Part shown: positions 7,381 to 14,820 of the stretch, piece by piece
Position numbering within the stretch: position 1 is the stretch's first letter
How the letters are laid out: every line of letters begins with the position of its first letter
Source of the DNA: Thermoplasmata archaeon
GTDB lineage: Archaea > Thermoplasmatota > Thermoplasmata > Lutacidiplasmatales > UBA184
NCBI GenBank assembly: GCA_030037815.1
Contig: JASHPZ010000085.1
Span: 1 to 36,830, forward strand
DNA length: 36,830 nt
Direction: 5' to 3'
Position numbers and translations under genes: made by a program
Notes under the pieces: generated by a model
Told to the model about the DNA's origin: nothing
Database searches by the model: none
The model's input: only the letters and a program-made list of their open reading frames with translations

Positions 7381-9195
7381 TTACCGCACCACGAACGCGA
7401 CCACGAGCGAGCTCATCAGGAGCAGGAGCAGGGTCGCCGCGAACATGTGCGTGAACATCGAGAGGGTGTCCCCGAGCGAGGTCAAAAGCCGAGCGGTGTA
7501 GCCGGGTCCGAGCACCTGGACCGTCGGCACCGGGCGCGCGCCGGAGGCGACGGTGGTCGGCGCCAGGTCGTCGCGGGCCTGGGCGAGGACCGCGCGCGCG
7601 TCGGCGCGGAGACGCTCGAGCGGGCACCGCTCGCCCAGCGCGTTGATCCCCCCGTCCACCTCGTGCACGACGTGGTTGTCGGTCGTCATCACCTCGGCGT
7701 CGTCGCACACTTCGCAGAGCGCGGCGACGATCGGGTCGCGGGCGCCGACGACCAGGTTGTTCCCGTCGACCAGGACGTATCCGGTCGTCCGGCCCGCCGC
7801 GCGCACCGCGAGCGCGCGGATCCCCTGCGGGCCGATCCCGTCCTGCCCGATGGAGTACCCGCCGCGCGTCGCGACGCCCACCTCGACCGGCCCGTCGACC
7901 GACTGCGCGATCGCGGCTGCGACCGCCGCCTTCGCGTCGCGGATCAGTCGCTCGGCGACGGGGCTGCCGTAGACGATGTCGCCCTGGTCCTCGACGTAGG
8001 AATTGTGCGCGTCGACTAGCAGGATCCGGAGCGACGTGGACGCCGCCAGTTCGCGCACGATCCGGTCCGCGACGCTGAACGCGATGTCGTCGGTCGGCCG
8101 CGGCGCCTGGGTCACGAGGACGAGCACGGCCCCGCCGAGCCGCTGCGCCCGGGCGAGGCTCTCGGGGTGGGGGCGGACGAGCGGGCTCGCGGGGCCGGAC
8201 GTCGGTCGCTCGAGTTCGGCGAGGACCTCCCGCGCCGACTGGCCGATCTTCCGCACCTCCGCCTCCGCGGGGAGGTCCAGGTCGTGGTCGGACGGCGTGT
8301 GCGGCACGAGGACCGTTCCGGCGCCCGGGCCCAGCTCCTCCGCGAGCTTGCGCGGCAGGTCGGAGGCGCCGAGCGCGGCGAACGGCCCCGGGTGCACCGT
8401 CGGCAGCGCGACGGTCGCGTGCGGCCGGTCCCCGCGGAAGAAGGTGAGGAGGCTCACCTGGACGTCCGCGGGCACGGCCGAGCGCTGGAAGAACGCTTCG
8501 AGGGCGCCGGTGGCCGCCGGGTCGCGCGCGCCGACGTGGTCGAGGAGCGGTCGGATCAGCGACACGCCCGACGCGTGGAACTCGCGGCGGAGCGGCCGGT
8601 CGGAGGCCCGCAGCAGTCCCACCGCGCAGCCGAACGCGATCAGGAGGAAGGCGCCGGTGGCGACCCAGACCCCGACGTTCGGGGGCTGTAGGGCGAACGC
8701 GCCCGCGAGCATCAACGCCGGTTGGAGGAGCGCCGCCGGGAGCATCCGCGCGTGGCTCGCCCGCGCGACCCCGTAGAGGGTCGCGTGGCGGAACCAGAGC
8801 GCCGGTCCCGCGAGGAACGGCACGAGGAGCACGAGCGGCGGCACGATGGACGCGTCCAGCGCGCCGACCCCGCGCCAGATCCCCGCGAGCGGCAGTTGGA
8901 ACGCGAGGACGGACAGCGCGAGGAAGGTGCTCCGGTGCCACTCGAACCGACCGCTGAGCGCGCGGACGACGGGGGTCGTGAGACCGGCGGCGAGGAGCGC
9001 GGGGCCCGCGGTGACGAACAGCGTCGACGCGAGCCACGCGCCATCTGCGCGGCCGACCAGGACGAGCGCGAGGACGACTCCGACCACGGCCGTCAGCCCG
9101 AGCGCGACCGGAGGCGGTGGCGCACGAAACAGGACGTGGCCCCGGCGCACCTCGCGTCGGCGGGTCGTCGGGTCGTCGGGGGCCTCAGGCGTCAC
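7381..9195 (-). CDS. DUF2070 archaeal membrane protein
   Basis: This 604-residue protein matches the archaeal DUF2070 family, whose function is not established. The first about 230 residues contain six or seven hydrophobic segments, beginning with PPVALGLTAVVGVVLALVLV. A soluble domain follows with conserved polar motifs: VHPGPFAALGASDLP, LLVDAHNSYVEDQGD and EVMTTDNHVVHEVDGG, whose histidines and aspartates look like a metal site. A last hydrophobic segment (FAATLLLLLMSSLVVAFVV) ends the protein. The frame is open upstream to 9462, but GTG 9195, overlapping the GGGP synthase stop by 11 bases, is the only sensible start. Its place between two ether-lipid enzymes and carS suggests a role at the membrane, possibly in lipid metabolism; this is inference. 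Confidence 0.87.
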   Translation of the reverse strand: MTPEAPDDPTTRRREVRRGHVLFRAPPPPVALGLTAVVGVVLALVLVGRADGAWLASTLFVTAGPALLAAGLTTPVVRALSGRFEWHRSTFLALSVLAFQLPLAGIWRGVGALDASIVPPLVLLVPFLAGPALWFRHATLYGVARASHARMLPAALLQPALMLAGAFALQPPNVGVWVATGAFLLIAFGCAVGLLRASDRPLRREFHASGVSLIRPLLDHVGARDPAATGALEAFFQRSAVPADVQVSLLTFFRGDRPHATVALPTVHPGPFAALGASDLPRKLAEELGPGAGTVLVPHTPSDHDLDLPAEAEVRKIGQSAREVLAELERPTSGPASPLVRPHPESLARAQRLGGAVLVLVTQAPRPTDDIAFSVADRIVRELAASTSLRILLVDAHNSYVEDQGDIVYGSPVAERLIRDAKAAVAAAIAQSVDGPVEVGVATRGGYSIGQDGIGPQGIRALAVRAAGRTTGYVLVDGNNLVVGARDPIVAALCEVCDDAEVMTTDNHVVHEVDGGINALGERCPLERLRADARAVLAQARDDLAPTTVASGARPVPTVQVLGPGYTARLLTSLGDTLSMFTHMFAATLLLLLMSSLVVAFVVR

Positions 9196-9946
9196 GGGAC
9201 TGCCGCACCTCCGCGAGGATCGCGCGGAACCCGTCGCCCAACCCCTCCTCCTCGGTGATCGTCCCCGTGACGAGGATGTTGGCCCCCGCGTCGAGGAGGG
9301 CGCGGGCCTCGGGCCCGCCGCGGATCCCGCCGCCGACGATGAGCGGGATCGACAGGACCCCCCGGACCGCCTCGACCAGCGGCACGGGCACCGGCGCGGG
9401 GGCGCCGCTCCCGGCCTCGAGGTACACGTAGCGCATGCCGAGGTACTCGGCCGCGAGCGCATACCCCACCGCCTGCTCGGGCGCGTCCCGCGGGACGGCG
9501 TCCGCCTCCCCGACTTCGCCGACGCGCATCCCCGGCGCGACGATGAGGTAGCCGAGGGGGATCGCCTCGAGGCCCAGCGCTCGGATCGCGGGCGCCGCGC
9601 GGGCGTGGGTGCGGATGACGAGGTCGAGCCGGCGCGAGTTGAGGAGGCTCATGAAGAGGATCGCGTCCGCCTCCGGCGCGACCGAGCCCTCGCCTTCCGG
9701 GAAGATGATCACCGGGACCGGCACGGCGTTCTTGACCGCCGCCGCCGTCGCCCCCATCGCGCCGCGGGAGATCCCCGTCGAGCCCCCGAGGAGGATCGCA
9801 TGGCTCCCGAGCTCCACCGCACCGCGGGCGACCTGGGCCGCCTTCTCGCCCGGCGATTTGTCGGGGTCGATCAGGGTGAAGTGCAGCGGGCCGGCGCGGA
9901 GCTGTTCCTCGAGATACGCCTGCACACGACCGGGGGCGGGCGTCAC
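9185..9946 (-). CDS. Geranylgeranylglyceryl phosphate synthase
   Basis: This 253-residue TIM-barrel prenyltransferase makes the first ether bond of archaeal lipids, joining geranylgeranyl diphosphate to sn-glycerol-1-phosphate. Diagnostic motifs are LHFTLIDPDK (Asp27 and Asp29, magnesium), ILLGGSTGIS, FPEGEGSVAPEADAILFM, PLGYLIVAPG, YLEAGSGAPAPV and LIVGGGIRGG followed by ILVTGTITEEEG. The GTG start at 9946 overlaps the stop of the DGGGP synthase by 4 bases (GTGA); upstream codons in this frame are only an open shadow of the UbiA gene. The product is the substrate of that upstream gene's enzyme. Confidence 0.95.
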   Translation of the reverse strand: MTPAPGRVQAYLEEQLRAGPLHFTLIDPDKSPGEKAAQVARGAVELGSHAILLGGSTGISRGAMGATAAAVKNAVPVPVIIFPEGEGSVAPEADAILFMSLLNSRRLDLVIRTHARAAPAIRALGLEAIPLGYLIVAPGMRVGEVGEADAVPRDAPEQAVGYALAAEYLGMRYVYLEAGSGAPAPVPVPLVEAVRGVLSIPLIVGGGIRGGPEARALLDAGANILVTGTITEEEGLGDGFRAILAEVRQSRDA

Positions 9947-10812
9947 CGGAACGCCACCGCCACGAACGCGAACAAGGCCACGGTCATCGCGAGCTTGCTC
10001 ACCGACTGACCGTAGTGGAGGCGGGCCGGCAGCGACCGGACCGACTCCCCGAACATCACGTCCGAAGCCCCGACCAGGAAGACGTACATAATTCCGGCGA
10101 AGGAGAGGAGACGGACGAACCAGAGGAGAGGGAGGACGCTCAGGACCACCGCCGCGCCGGCGCTCGCCCGGGCCACCCCCGCCGCAAACGGCATCCCGCG
10201 CTCCTTCGGCAGCGTCGACCGGCCGACGTCCCCGGCGACGTCCTCCATGTCCTTGATCACTTCCCGGCTGAGGGTCGCGAGGATCGCCATCCCGGCGAAC
10301 GGCAGCAGCACGACCGCGTTGCCGGCGGCCGCGCCCCCGTAGAGGAAGACGAGGCCGGTGAGGGCTCCGACCACGAGGTTTCCGACGAACCCGCGGGCCT
10401 TCAGGAGCAGCTCGTAGCCGAGGAGCAGGCCGACGGCCAGCGCCAAGAGGAGTCCGACCAGCGGCTCCGCCCACGCGACGGGCACGGCCACGAGGACGCC
10501 CGCGACGAACGCCCCGATCGCGAGCCGTCTCGCGCCGCGCACCGAGACCGCGCCGGTCACGAGCGGTCGGTCCGGGTGATTCTGCCGGTCGCCGTCGCGG
10601 TCGAGGAGGTCGTTCAGCACGTTCCCGCCGGCCGTCACGAGCGCCGTGGAGGCCGCGGCCAACAGGACGAGGAGCCAGAACGTCGGCGCGGGCCACGACG
10701 TCAGCCCCCGCCCGACCAGCCCGCCGACGATCGTGCCGACGAACGAGACGGCCACGTTGCCGGCCCGCACGAGCCGAAGGGCCGCCCGCACGGGAGCGCG
10801 TGGCGTGCCCAC
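9943..10812 (-). CDS. UbiA-family digeranylgeranylglyceryl phosphate synthase
   Basis: This 289-residue integral membrane prenyltransferase adds the second geranylgeranyl chain to GGGP. The first aspartate-rich motif is N67-D68-L-L-D71-R-D-G-D75, followed by RQNHPDRPLVTG; the second is in SREVIKDMEDVAGD. About eight to nine hydrophobic segments alternate with short loops, as in UbiA proteins. The pairing with the GGGP synthase by a 4-base overlap makes the ether-lipid assignment much more likely than a quinone or heme prenyltransferase. The start is GTG 10812 and it is the first gene of the seven-gene operon. I see no convincing TATA element at the usual distance, only GTTATC very near the start codon. 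Confidence 0.92.
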   Translation of the reverse strand: MGTPRAPVRAALRLVRAGNVAVSFVGTIVGGLVGRGLTSWPAPTFWLLVLLAAASTALVTAGGNVLNDLLDRDGDRQNHPDRPLVTGAVSVRGARRLAIGAFVAGVLVAVPVAWAEPLVGLLLALAVGLLLGYELLLKARGFVGNLVVGALTGLVFLYGGAAAGNAVVLLPFAGMAILATLSREVIKDMEDVAGDVGRSTLPKERGMPFAAGVARASAGAAVVLSVLPLLWFVRLLSFAGIMYVFLVGASDVMFGESVRSLPARLHYGQSVSKLAMTVALFAFVAVAFR

Positions 10813-10886
10813 CCCGATAACGGTTGTGTCGGAGCGGGCGGACCCGCGAACCGAATCCCCCCAAGTGGCCTCGGCGTGCGCGGCGA

Positions 10887-10894
10887 CTTATTAG
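10887..10894 (+). promoter_or_regulatory. TATA-like element of the M16 peptidase pair
   Basis: CTTATTAG lies in a GC-rich gap, centred about 27 bases before the ATG at 10918. In archaea transcription begins about 25 bases after the TATA centre, so this predicts a leaderless or nearly leaderless mRNA. Confidence 0.6.
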
Positions 10895-10917
10895 GGGAGG
10901 CGACTCGGAGGCGGGCG

Positions 10918-12237
10918 ATGCCCGTTCCCCGCATCCCGCGCCCGCCCCTCCGCCGGTTCGCGCTCGGGAACGGTCTCCGCGTCCTGCTCGCGCCGATCCC
11001 GGCGAGCCCGACGGTGAGCGTCTGGGTCTGGTACCGGGTCGGTTCGAAGAACGAGTGGCCCGGGGTGACTGGCGCGTCCCACTGGGTCGAGCACATGCTG
11101 TTCGAGGGCTCTCCGCGCTACGCCAAGGGGCAGATGGACCGCGCGGTGGTCGCGGTCGGCGGCGAGTCGAACGCCTTCACCGACACCGACTTCACCGCGT
11201 ACCTGACGACCGTTCCGCGGGAACACCTCGCCGTGCCCCTCGACATCGAGGCCGACCGGATGACCCGGGCGCTGATCGCGGACGCGGAGGTGGAGCGCGA
11301 GCGGACGATCATCCACTCGGAGCGGGAAGGGAACGAGAACTGGCCCGAGTTCCGCGCGGAGGAGGAGCTCTACCAATTGGCGTTCCGCGTCCACCCGTAC
11401 CGGTGGGACGCGCTCGGCCGGCGCGAGGACATCGAGCGGATGACGCCCGCCGAGCTCCGCGCGTACTATCGTCGGTTCTACGGCCCGCGGAACGCGGTCC
11501 TGGTCGTCGCGGGCGCGTTCGACGCCCGTGCGGTGGAGCGGGAGGTCCGTCGCCGGTTCGGGCGTCTGCCCGCCTCGGGCGAGGACGTCACCGTCGGGGA
11601 CGTGGAGCCGGCGCCTCGCGGAGAGCGCCGTGGTGAACTTTCGGGACCCGGGACCACGCCGTTCCTGACGGTCGGCTGGCGCGCCCCGGCGCTCGACGAC
11701 CCGGCGACCCCCGCGACCGCGCTGGTCGACACGATCCTGGGCGGCGAGAGCCGACTGTTCGCCGCCGGCGGCGGCTGGGCCCGCTCGTCCGAGCATCCGG
11801 GCGCGCGGCTCTATCGGGCGCTCGTCGACCCCGGCCTCGCGGTCCGAGCGACCAGCGAGTGGCGCCCCCGGGTCTACCCTGGCCTCTTCACGATCCAGGC
11901 CCAGGCGGCCGACGGGGTCGGCCTCGACCGGCTCGAGGCGGCCGTGTCGGACGTGGTCGCGCGGCTCGCCCGCGACGGCCCGACCGTCCGCGAGCTCCGG
12001 GACGCTCGAACGAAGATCGCGCAAGGCGCCCGCCTCGCCTACGAAGGCGCGTCGCGGACGGCGTTCCGGCTCGGCTACTTCTCGGTGCTCAAGTCGCCGG
12101 AGTTCGAGGAACGGATCCTACGCGCGCTCTTACGAGTCCGCGCGCGCGAGGTCCGCGACCGGGCGCGGCAGATGTTCCGGACGGAGGCGCGGGTGACGGT
12201 CCGGTACACCCCGACCCCGGAGGGCCCCGATGCCTGA
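10918..12237 (+). CDS. M16 zinc peptidase, catalytic subunit
   Basis: This 439-residue protein belongs to the M16 (pitrilysin/processing-peptidase) family. The inverted zinc motif HxxEH is His55-W-V-Glu58-His59 in GASHWVEHMLFEGSP, and the third metal ligand is Glu135 in IIHSEREGN, 76 residues further as the family requires. The arrangement of two alpha/beta domains fits length and pattern. No signal peptide is seen, so it probably acts in the cytoplasm on peptides. The ATG 10918 is chosen by the TATA spacing and by family alignment; the frame continues open upstream without meaning. The second M16 gene overlaps its end by 8 bases, as in bacterial two-gene M16B systems where the two products form a heterodimer. 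Confidence 0.93.
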   Translation: MPVPRIPRPPLRRFALGNGLRVLLAPIPASPTVSVWVWYRVGSKNEWPGVTGASHWVEHMLFEGSPRYAKGQMDRAVVAVGGESNAFTDTDFTAYLTTVPREHLAVPLDIEADRMTRALIADAEVERERTIIHSEREGNENWPEFRAEEELYQLAFRVHPYRWDALGRREDIERMTPAELRAYYRRFYGPRNAVLVVAGAFDARAVEREVRRRFGRLPASGEDVTVGDVEPAPRGERRGELSGPGTTPFLTVGWRAPALDDPATPATALVDTILGGESRLFAAGGGWARSSEHPGARLYRALVDPGLAVRATSEWRPRVYPGLFTIQAQAADGVGLDRLEAAVSDVVARLARDGPTVRELRDARTKIAQGARLAYEGASRTAFRLGYFSVLKSPEFEERILRALLRVRAREVRDRARQMFRTEARVTVRYTPTPEGPDA

Positions 12238-13501
12238 GTCGCGGACCCCGTTGCGCCTCGAGTACCGCCCCGGTCCGGCGGGCCTGACGATCGCGTACCA
12301 AGCGGCGCCGCCCGGCAGCGCGAGCGTGTCCGCGACGTACGTGGCCCCGGCCGGCTGGGGGTTCGACCCGCCGGCAAGGCGGGGGCTCGCGCGCGTGGTC
12401 AACGCCGTCGGGGCGAGCGCGGCGGGGCCCTACGACCGCGTCGAGCTGGCGCGCCGGCTGGACGCCCTGGGCGCGGCCGTGTCGCGGCAGGCCGCGCCCG
12501 AGTCCGCGGAGTTGACGATCGGCGGCCCGGCCGACCGCTGGAGGACGCTGCTCGAGATCCTCGGTCACCTCGTGCTGCGGCCCCGGTTCGACCGTGACGA
12601 CCTGGCGCGCGTCCGCCGGCAGGTGTTCGAGCGCCAGTCGCGCGAGATGACCCAGCCCGCCAGTCGGGCGGACAAGGAGCTGCTCGCGGAGCTGTTTCCG
12701 GGCGGCCACCCGTACGGCGCGACGGGGCTCGGGGTCCGAGCCGGCGTGGCCCGGTTGACGCGGGACGACCTGGTGCGATTTCACGGTCAGCACTACACCG
12801 CGGACGGCGCGCTCCTGGTCCTCACGGCGCCGCTCCGCCCCTCCGTCCTGGTCGGGTTCGCCGACCACGTCTTCCGCGGCCTACCGGGCCATTCGGCGCC
12901 GACCCTCGGGGCGCCCGCCGCCCGGACCGGCGGCGCCGCGGTTCGGATGGTCCCGCTGCCCGGGTCCGCGCAGGTGGAAGTGCGTGTCGGGGGTCGCTCG
13001 ATCGCCCGCACGTCGGAACTGTATCCGGCCGCGTTCCTCGCGGACGAGGTCCTCGGCGGCCGCCCGCTCCTCGCGCGGCTGTTCCAACGTGTGCGCGAAC
13101 GCGGCGGCCTCGCCTACCATGCCTCGAGCGAACTCGAAGCGATGCGCTACGGCGGCTACTGGATCGCACAGGCGGGCACCGGGCCCGAGCGCTGGCGGAA
13201 GGTCGTGCCGATGCTCCACGACGAACTCGACCGCCTCCGGTCCGAGGAGGTCCCCGAGCGCGAGCTCCGCACGACCCGCGAGAGCTCGATCGGGGCGATC
13301 CCGCTCGGCCTCGAGACGACCGCCGAGGCCCACGAGCTGGCCCTGGAAGCGGCGTACCATCGGCTCCCCGAAGAGTACTGGGTCACGTGGCCCGACCGTC
13401 TTCGGACGGTCTCGCGCCGCGAGGTCCGCGAAGCCGCCGCCGTGGCGTTCGACCGCGCGAGTCAGCGCACGGTGCTGGCGGGACCCGGCCTGGACGACTA
13501 A
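12230..13501 (+). CDS. M16 peptidase-like, non-catalytic partner subunit
   Basis: This 423-residue protein has the M16 fold but no HxxEH: the matching region reads GLARVVNAVGAS. It keeps the Arg/Tyr-type substrate-binding region, RVRERGGLAYHASSELEAM, in its second half. In known M16B heterodimers one chain brings zinc and the other brings this Arg/Tyr pair, so the two genes here (ATG 12230 overlaps the first gene by 8 bases) should form one peptidase. The TAA stop at 13499-13501 overlaps the stop of the convergent fdhD gene. Start alternatives are unlikely because the overlap is coupled. Confidence 0.9.
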   Translation: MPESRTPLRLEYRPGPAGLTIAYQAAPPGSASVSATYVAPAGWGFDPPARRGLARVVNAVGASAAGPYDRVELARRLDALGAAVSRQAAPESAELTIGGPADRWRTLLEILGHLVLRPRFDRDDLARVRRQVFERQSREMTQPASRADKELLAELFPGGHPYGATGLGVRAGVARLTRDDLVRFHGQHYTADGALLVLTAPLRPSVLVGFADHVFRGLPGHSAPTLGAPAARTGGAAVRMVPLPGSAQVEVRVGGRSIARTSELYPAAFLADEVLGGRPLLARLFQRVRERGGLAYHASSELEAMRYGGYWIAQAGTGPERWRKVVPMLHDELDRLRSEEVPERELRTTRESSIGAIPLGLETTAEAHELALEAAYHRLPEEYWVTWPDRLRTVSRREVREAAAVAFDRASQRTVLAGPGLDD

Positions 13502-14355
13502 CGCGCGGAGTCGGACCGGGGGTCGGCGGCCCGCAGCCGCTCGGGGTGGGCGTAGACGTTCAGCCGTCCGTCGCGCACGAAACCGGCGAGCGTGATCCCC
13601 CACCGGTCGGCGGCCGTCACCGCGAGGCTGGACGGCGCGGAGACCGCCGCGACGATCGGGATCCCCGCGCTCGCCGCCTTCTGCACGATCTCGAAACTCA
13701 CCCGTCCCGAGATCTGGAGCACCGAACGGCGGGCGGGAAGTGCTCCGTCCAGGAACCGGCGGCCGACCACCTTGTCGACCGCGTTGTGCCGCCCGACATC
13801 CTCGGCGACTTCGGTCACGCTCCCGTCGGGGTCGAACAGGCCGGCGGCGTGCACCCCGCCCGACCGGTCGAACAGCCGCTGTCGGGCTCGAAGCCGGGCC
13901 GGAAACTCGACGATCGTGGACGCGGGAAGGGTGAGGTCGCTCTGGACCGGGCCGCCCAGCTCGGCGAACAGTCCCTTGACGAGCGACCGGCCGCACACCC
14001 CGCAACTGGAGTTGACGAAGTACTGGCGTCGGCGCGCGGGGTCGAGCGCCACCGGACGTCGCGTCCACACCGTGACGACGTGGTCGCCCTCGGCTTCGGG
14101 CGGGTCGACCCGGTCGACCAGCGCGGAGTCCGTGAGGATGCCCTCCCCGAACAGGAAGCCCGCCGCGAGCGCGGCGTCGTCCCCCGGCGTCCGCATCGTG
14201 ACGCTGACGACCTCCCAGCGGTCGCCGTGGCCGAGTCGGATCTCGAGCGGCTCCTCGACCACGACCTCGTCGGTCGCCGGGACCTCGAACGGCGCAGCGC
14301 CTCCGCTCCAACGGGTCGCGTCGACCGTTTGGAGCGACGGGGGGTCGCTCGTCAC
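13498..14355 (-). CDS. fdhD: Formate dehydrogenase sulfurtransferase FdhD
   Basis: FdhD passes sulfur from a cysteine desulfurase to the molybdenum or tungsten cofactor of formate dehydrogenases. The 285 residues show MRTPGDDAALAAGFLFGEGI, the sulfur-carrying pair Cys118 and Cys121 in SSCGVCGRSL, FDRSGGVHAAGLF, and the signature EDVGRHNAVDKVVG. GTG 14355 overlaps the stop of the DUF1641 gene by 4 bases (GTGA). It is the third gene of the fdhA operon, so maturation factor and enzyme are co-expressed. The TAG stop overlaps the end of the M16 partner gene on the other strand. Confidence 0.96.
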   Translation of the reverse strand: MTSDPPSLQTVDATRWSGGAAPFEVPATDEVVVEEPLEIRLGHGDRWEVVSVTMRTPGDDAALAAGFLFGEGILTDSALVDRVDPPEAEGDHVVTVWTRRPVALDPARRRQYFVNSSCGVCGRSLVKGLFAELGGPVQSDLTLPASTIVEFPARLRARQRLFDRSGGVHAAGLFDPDGSVTEVAEDVGRHNAVDKVVGRRFLDGALPARRSVLQISGRVSFEIVQKAASAGIPIVAAVSAPSSLAVTAADRWGITLAGFVRDGRLNVYAHPERLRAADPRSDSAR

Positions 14356-14819
14356 GGGGCCCCGGAGGTCGACCGGCCCATTCCGCGCAGGAACCCGAGG
14401 ACCATCCGGAGCCCGCGGTTGACCTCGGGGTCCCGGAGCGCCGAGACGACGTCCAGCCAGCCGAGGGGTCGATCCTCTTGGGCGGCGCGGGCGGCGTCGA
14501 GCGCGCCCGGAACGGCACCGGCCAGCGGGGCGAGCGTCGTCGGGTCGAGGTCGCGGAACGCGCGGACGAGGAGCTCGAGATTCCGGACGGCCTTTCGGAC
14601 GTCGGCCGCCGGGAGGCGCTCCGTGAGCACTTCGACCACGCGGTCCTCCTCGCCGAGGAGCCCCGCGGAGAACCGGAGCACGCCCCGCTCGTCGAGTCGA
14701 CGGACGAGCTCGAGGAGCGCCCGGAGGGACTCGACCGACTCGACGAGGTCCGGTCGAAGTTCCTCGAGCGGCCCTTCGGGCGGCGCGGGCTCCGGCGGCG
14801 ATCGGATCGGTCGCGCCAT
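14352..14819 (-). CDS. DUF1641 protein
   Basis: This 155-residue, largely helical protein matches DUF1641, a family usually encoded beside formate-dehydrogenase-like genes in bacteria and archaea; its biochemical role is not known. The recognisable C-terminal motif is NRGLRMVLGFLRGMG, preceded by DVVSALRDPEV. There are no cysteines or membrane segments. ATG 14819 lies one base after the fdhA stop codon and is preferred; a GTG at 14837 inside fdhA would add six residues. It overlaps fdhD by 4 bases. Position between enzyme and maturation factor suggests an accessory or adaptor role for the oxidoreductase. Confidence 0.8.
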   Translation of the reverse strand: MARPIRSPPEPAPPEGPLEELRPDLVESVESLRALLELVRRLDERGVLRFSAGLLGEEDRVVEVLTERLPAADVRKAVRNLELLVRAFRDLDPTTLAPLAGAVPGALDAARAAQEDRPLGWLDVVSALRDPEVNRGLRMVLGFLRGMGRSTSGAP

Positions 14820-14820
14820 G

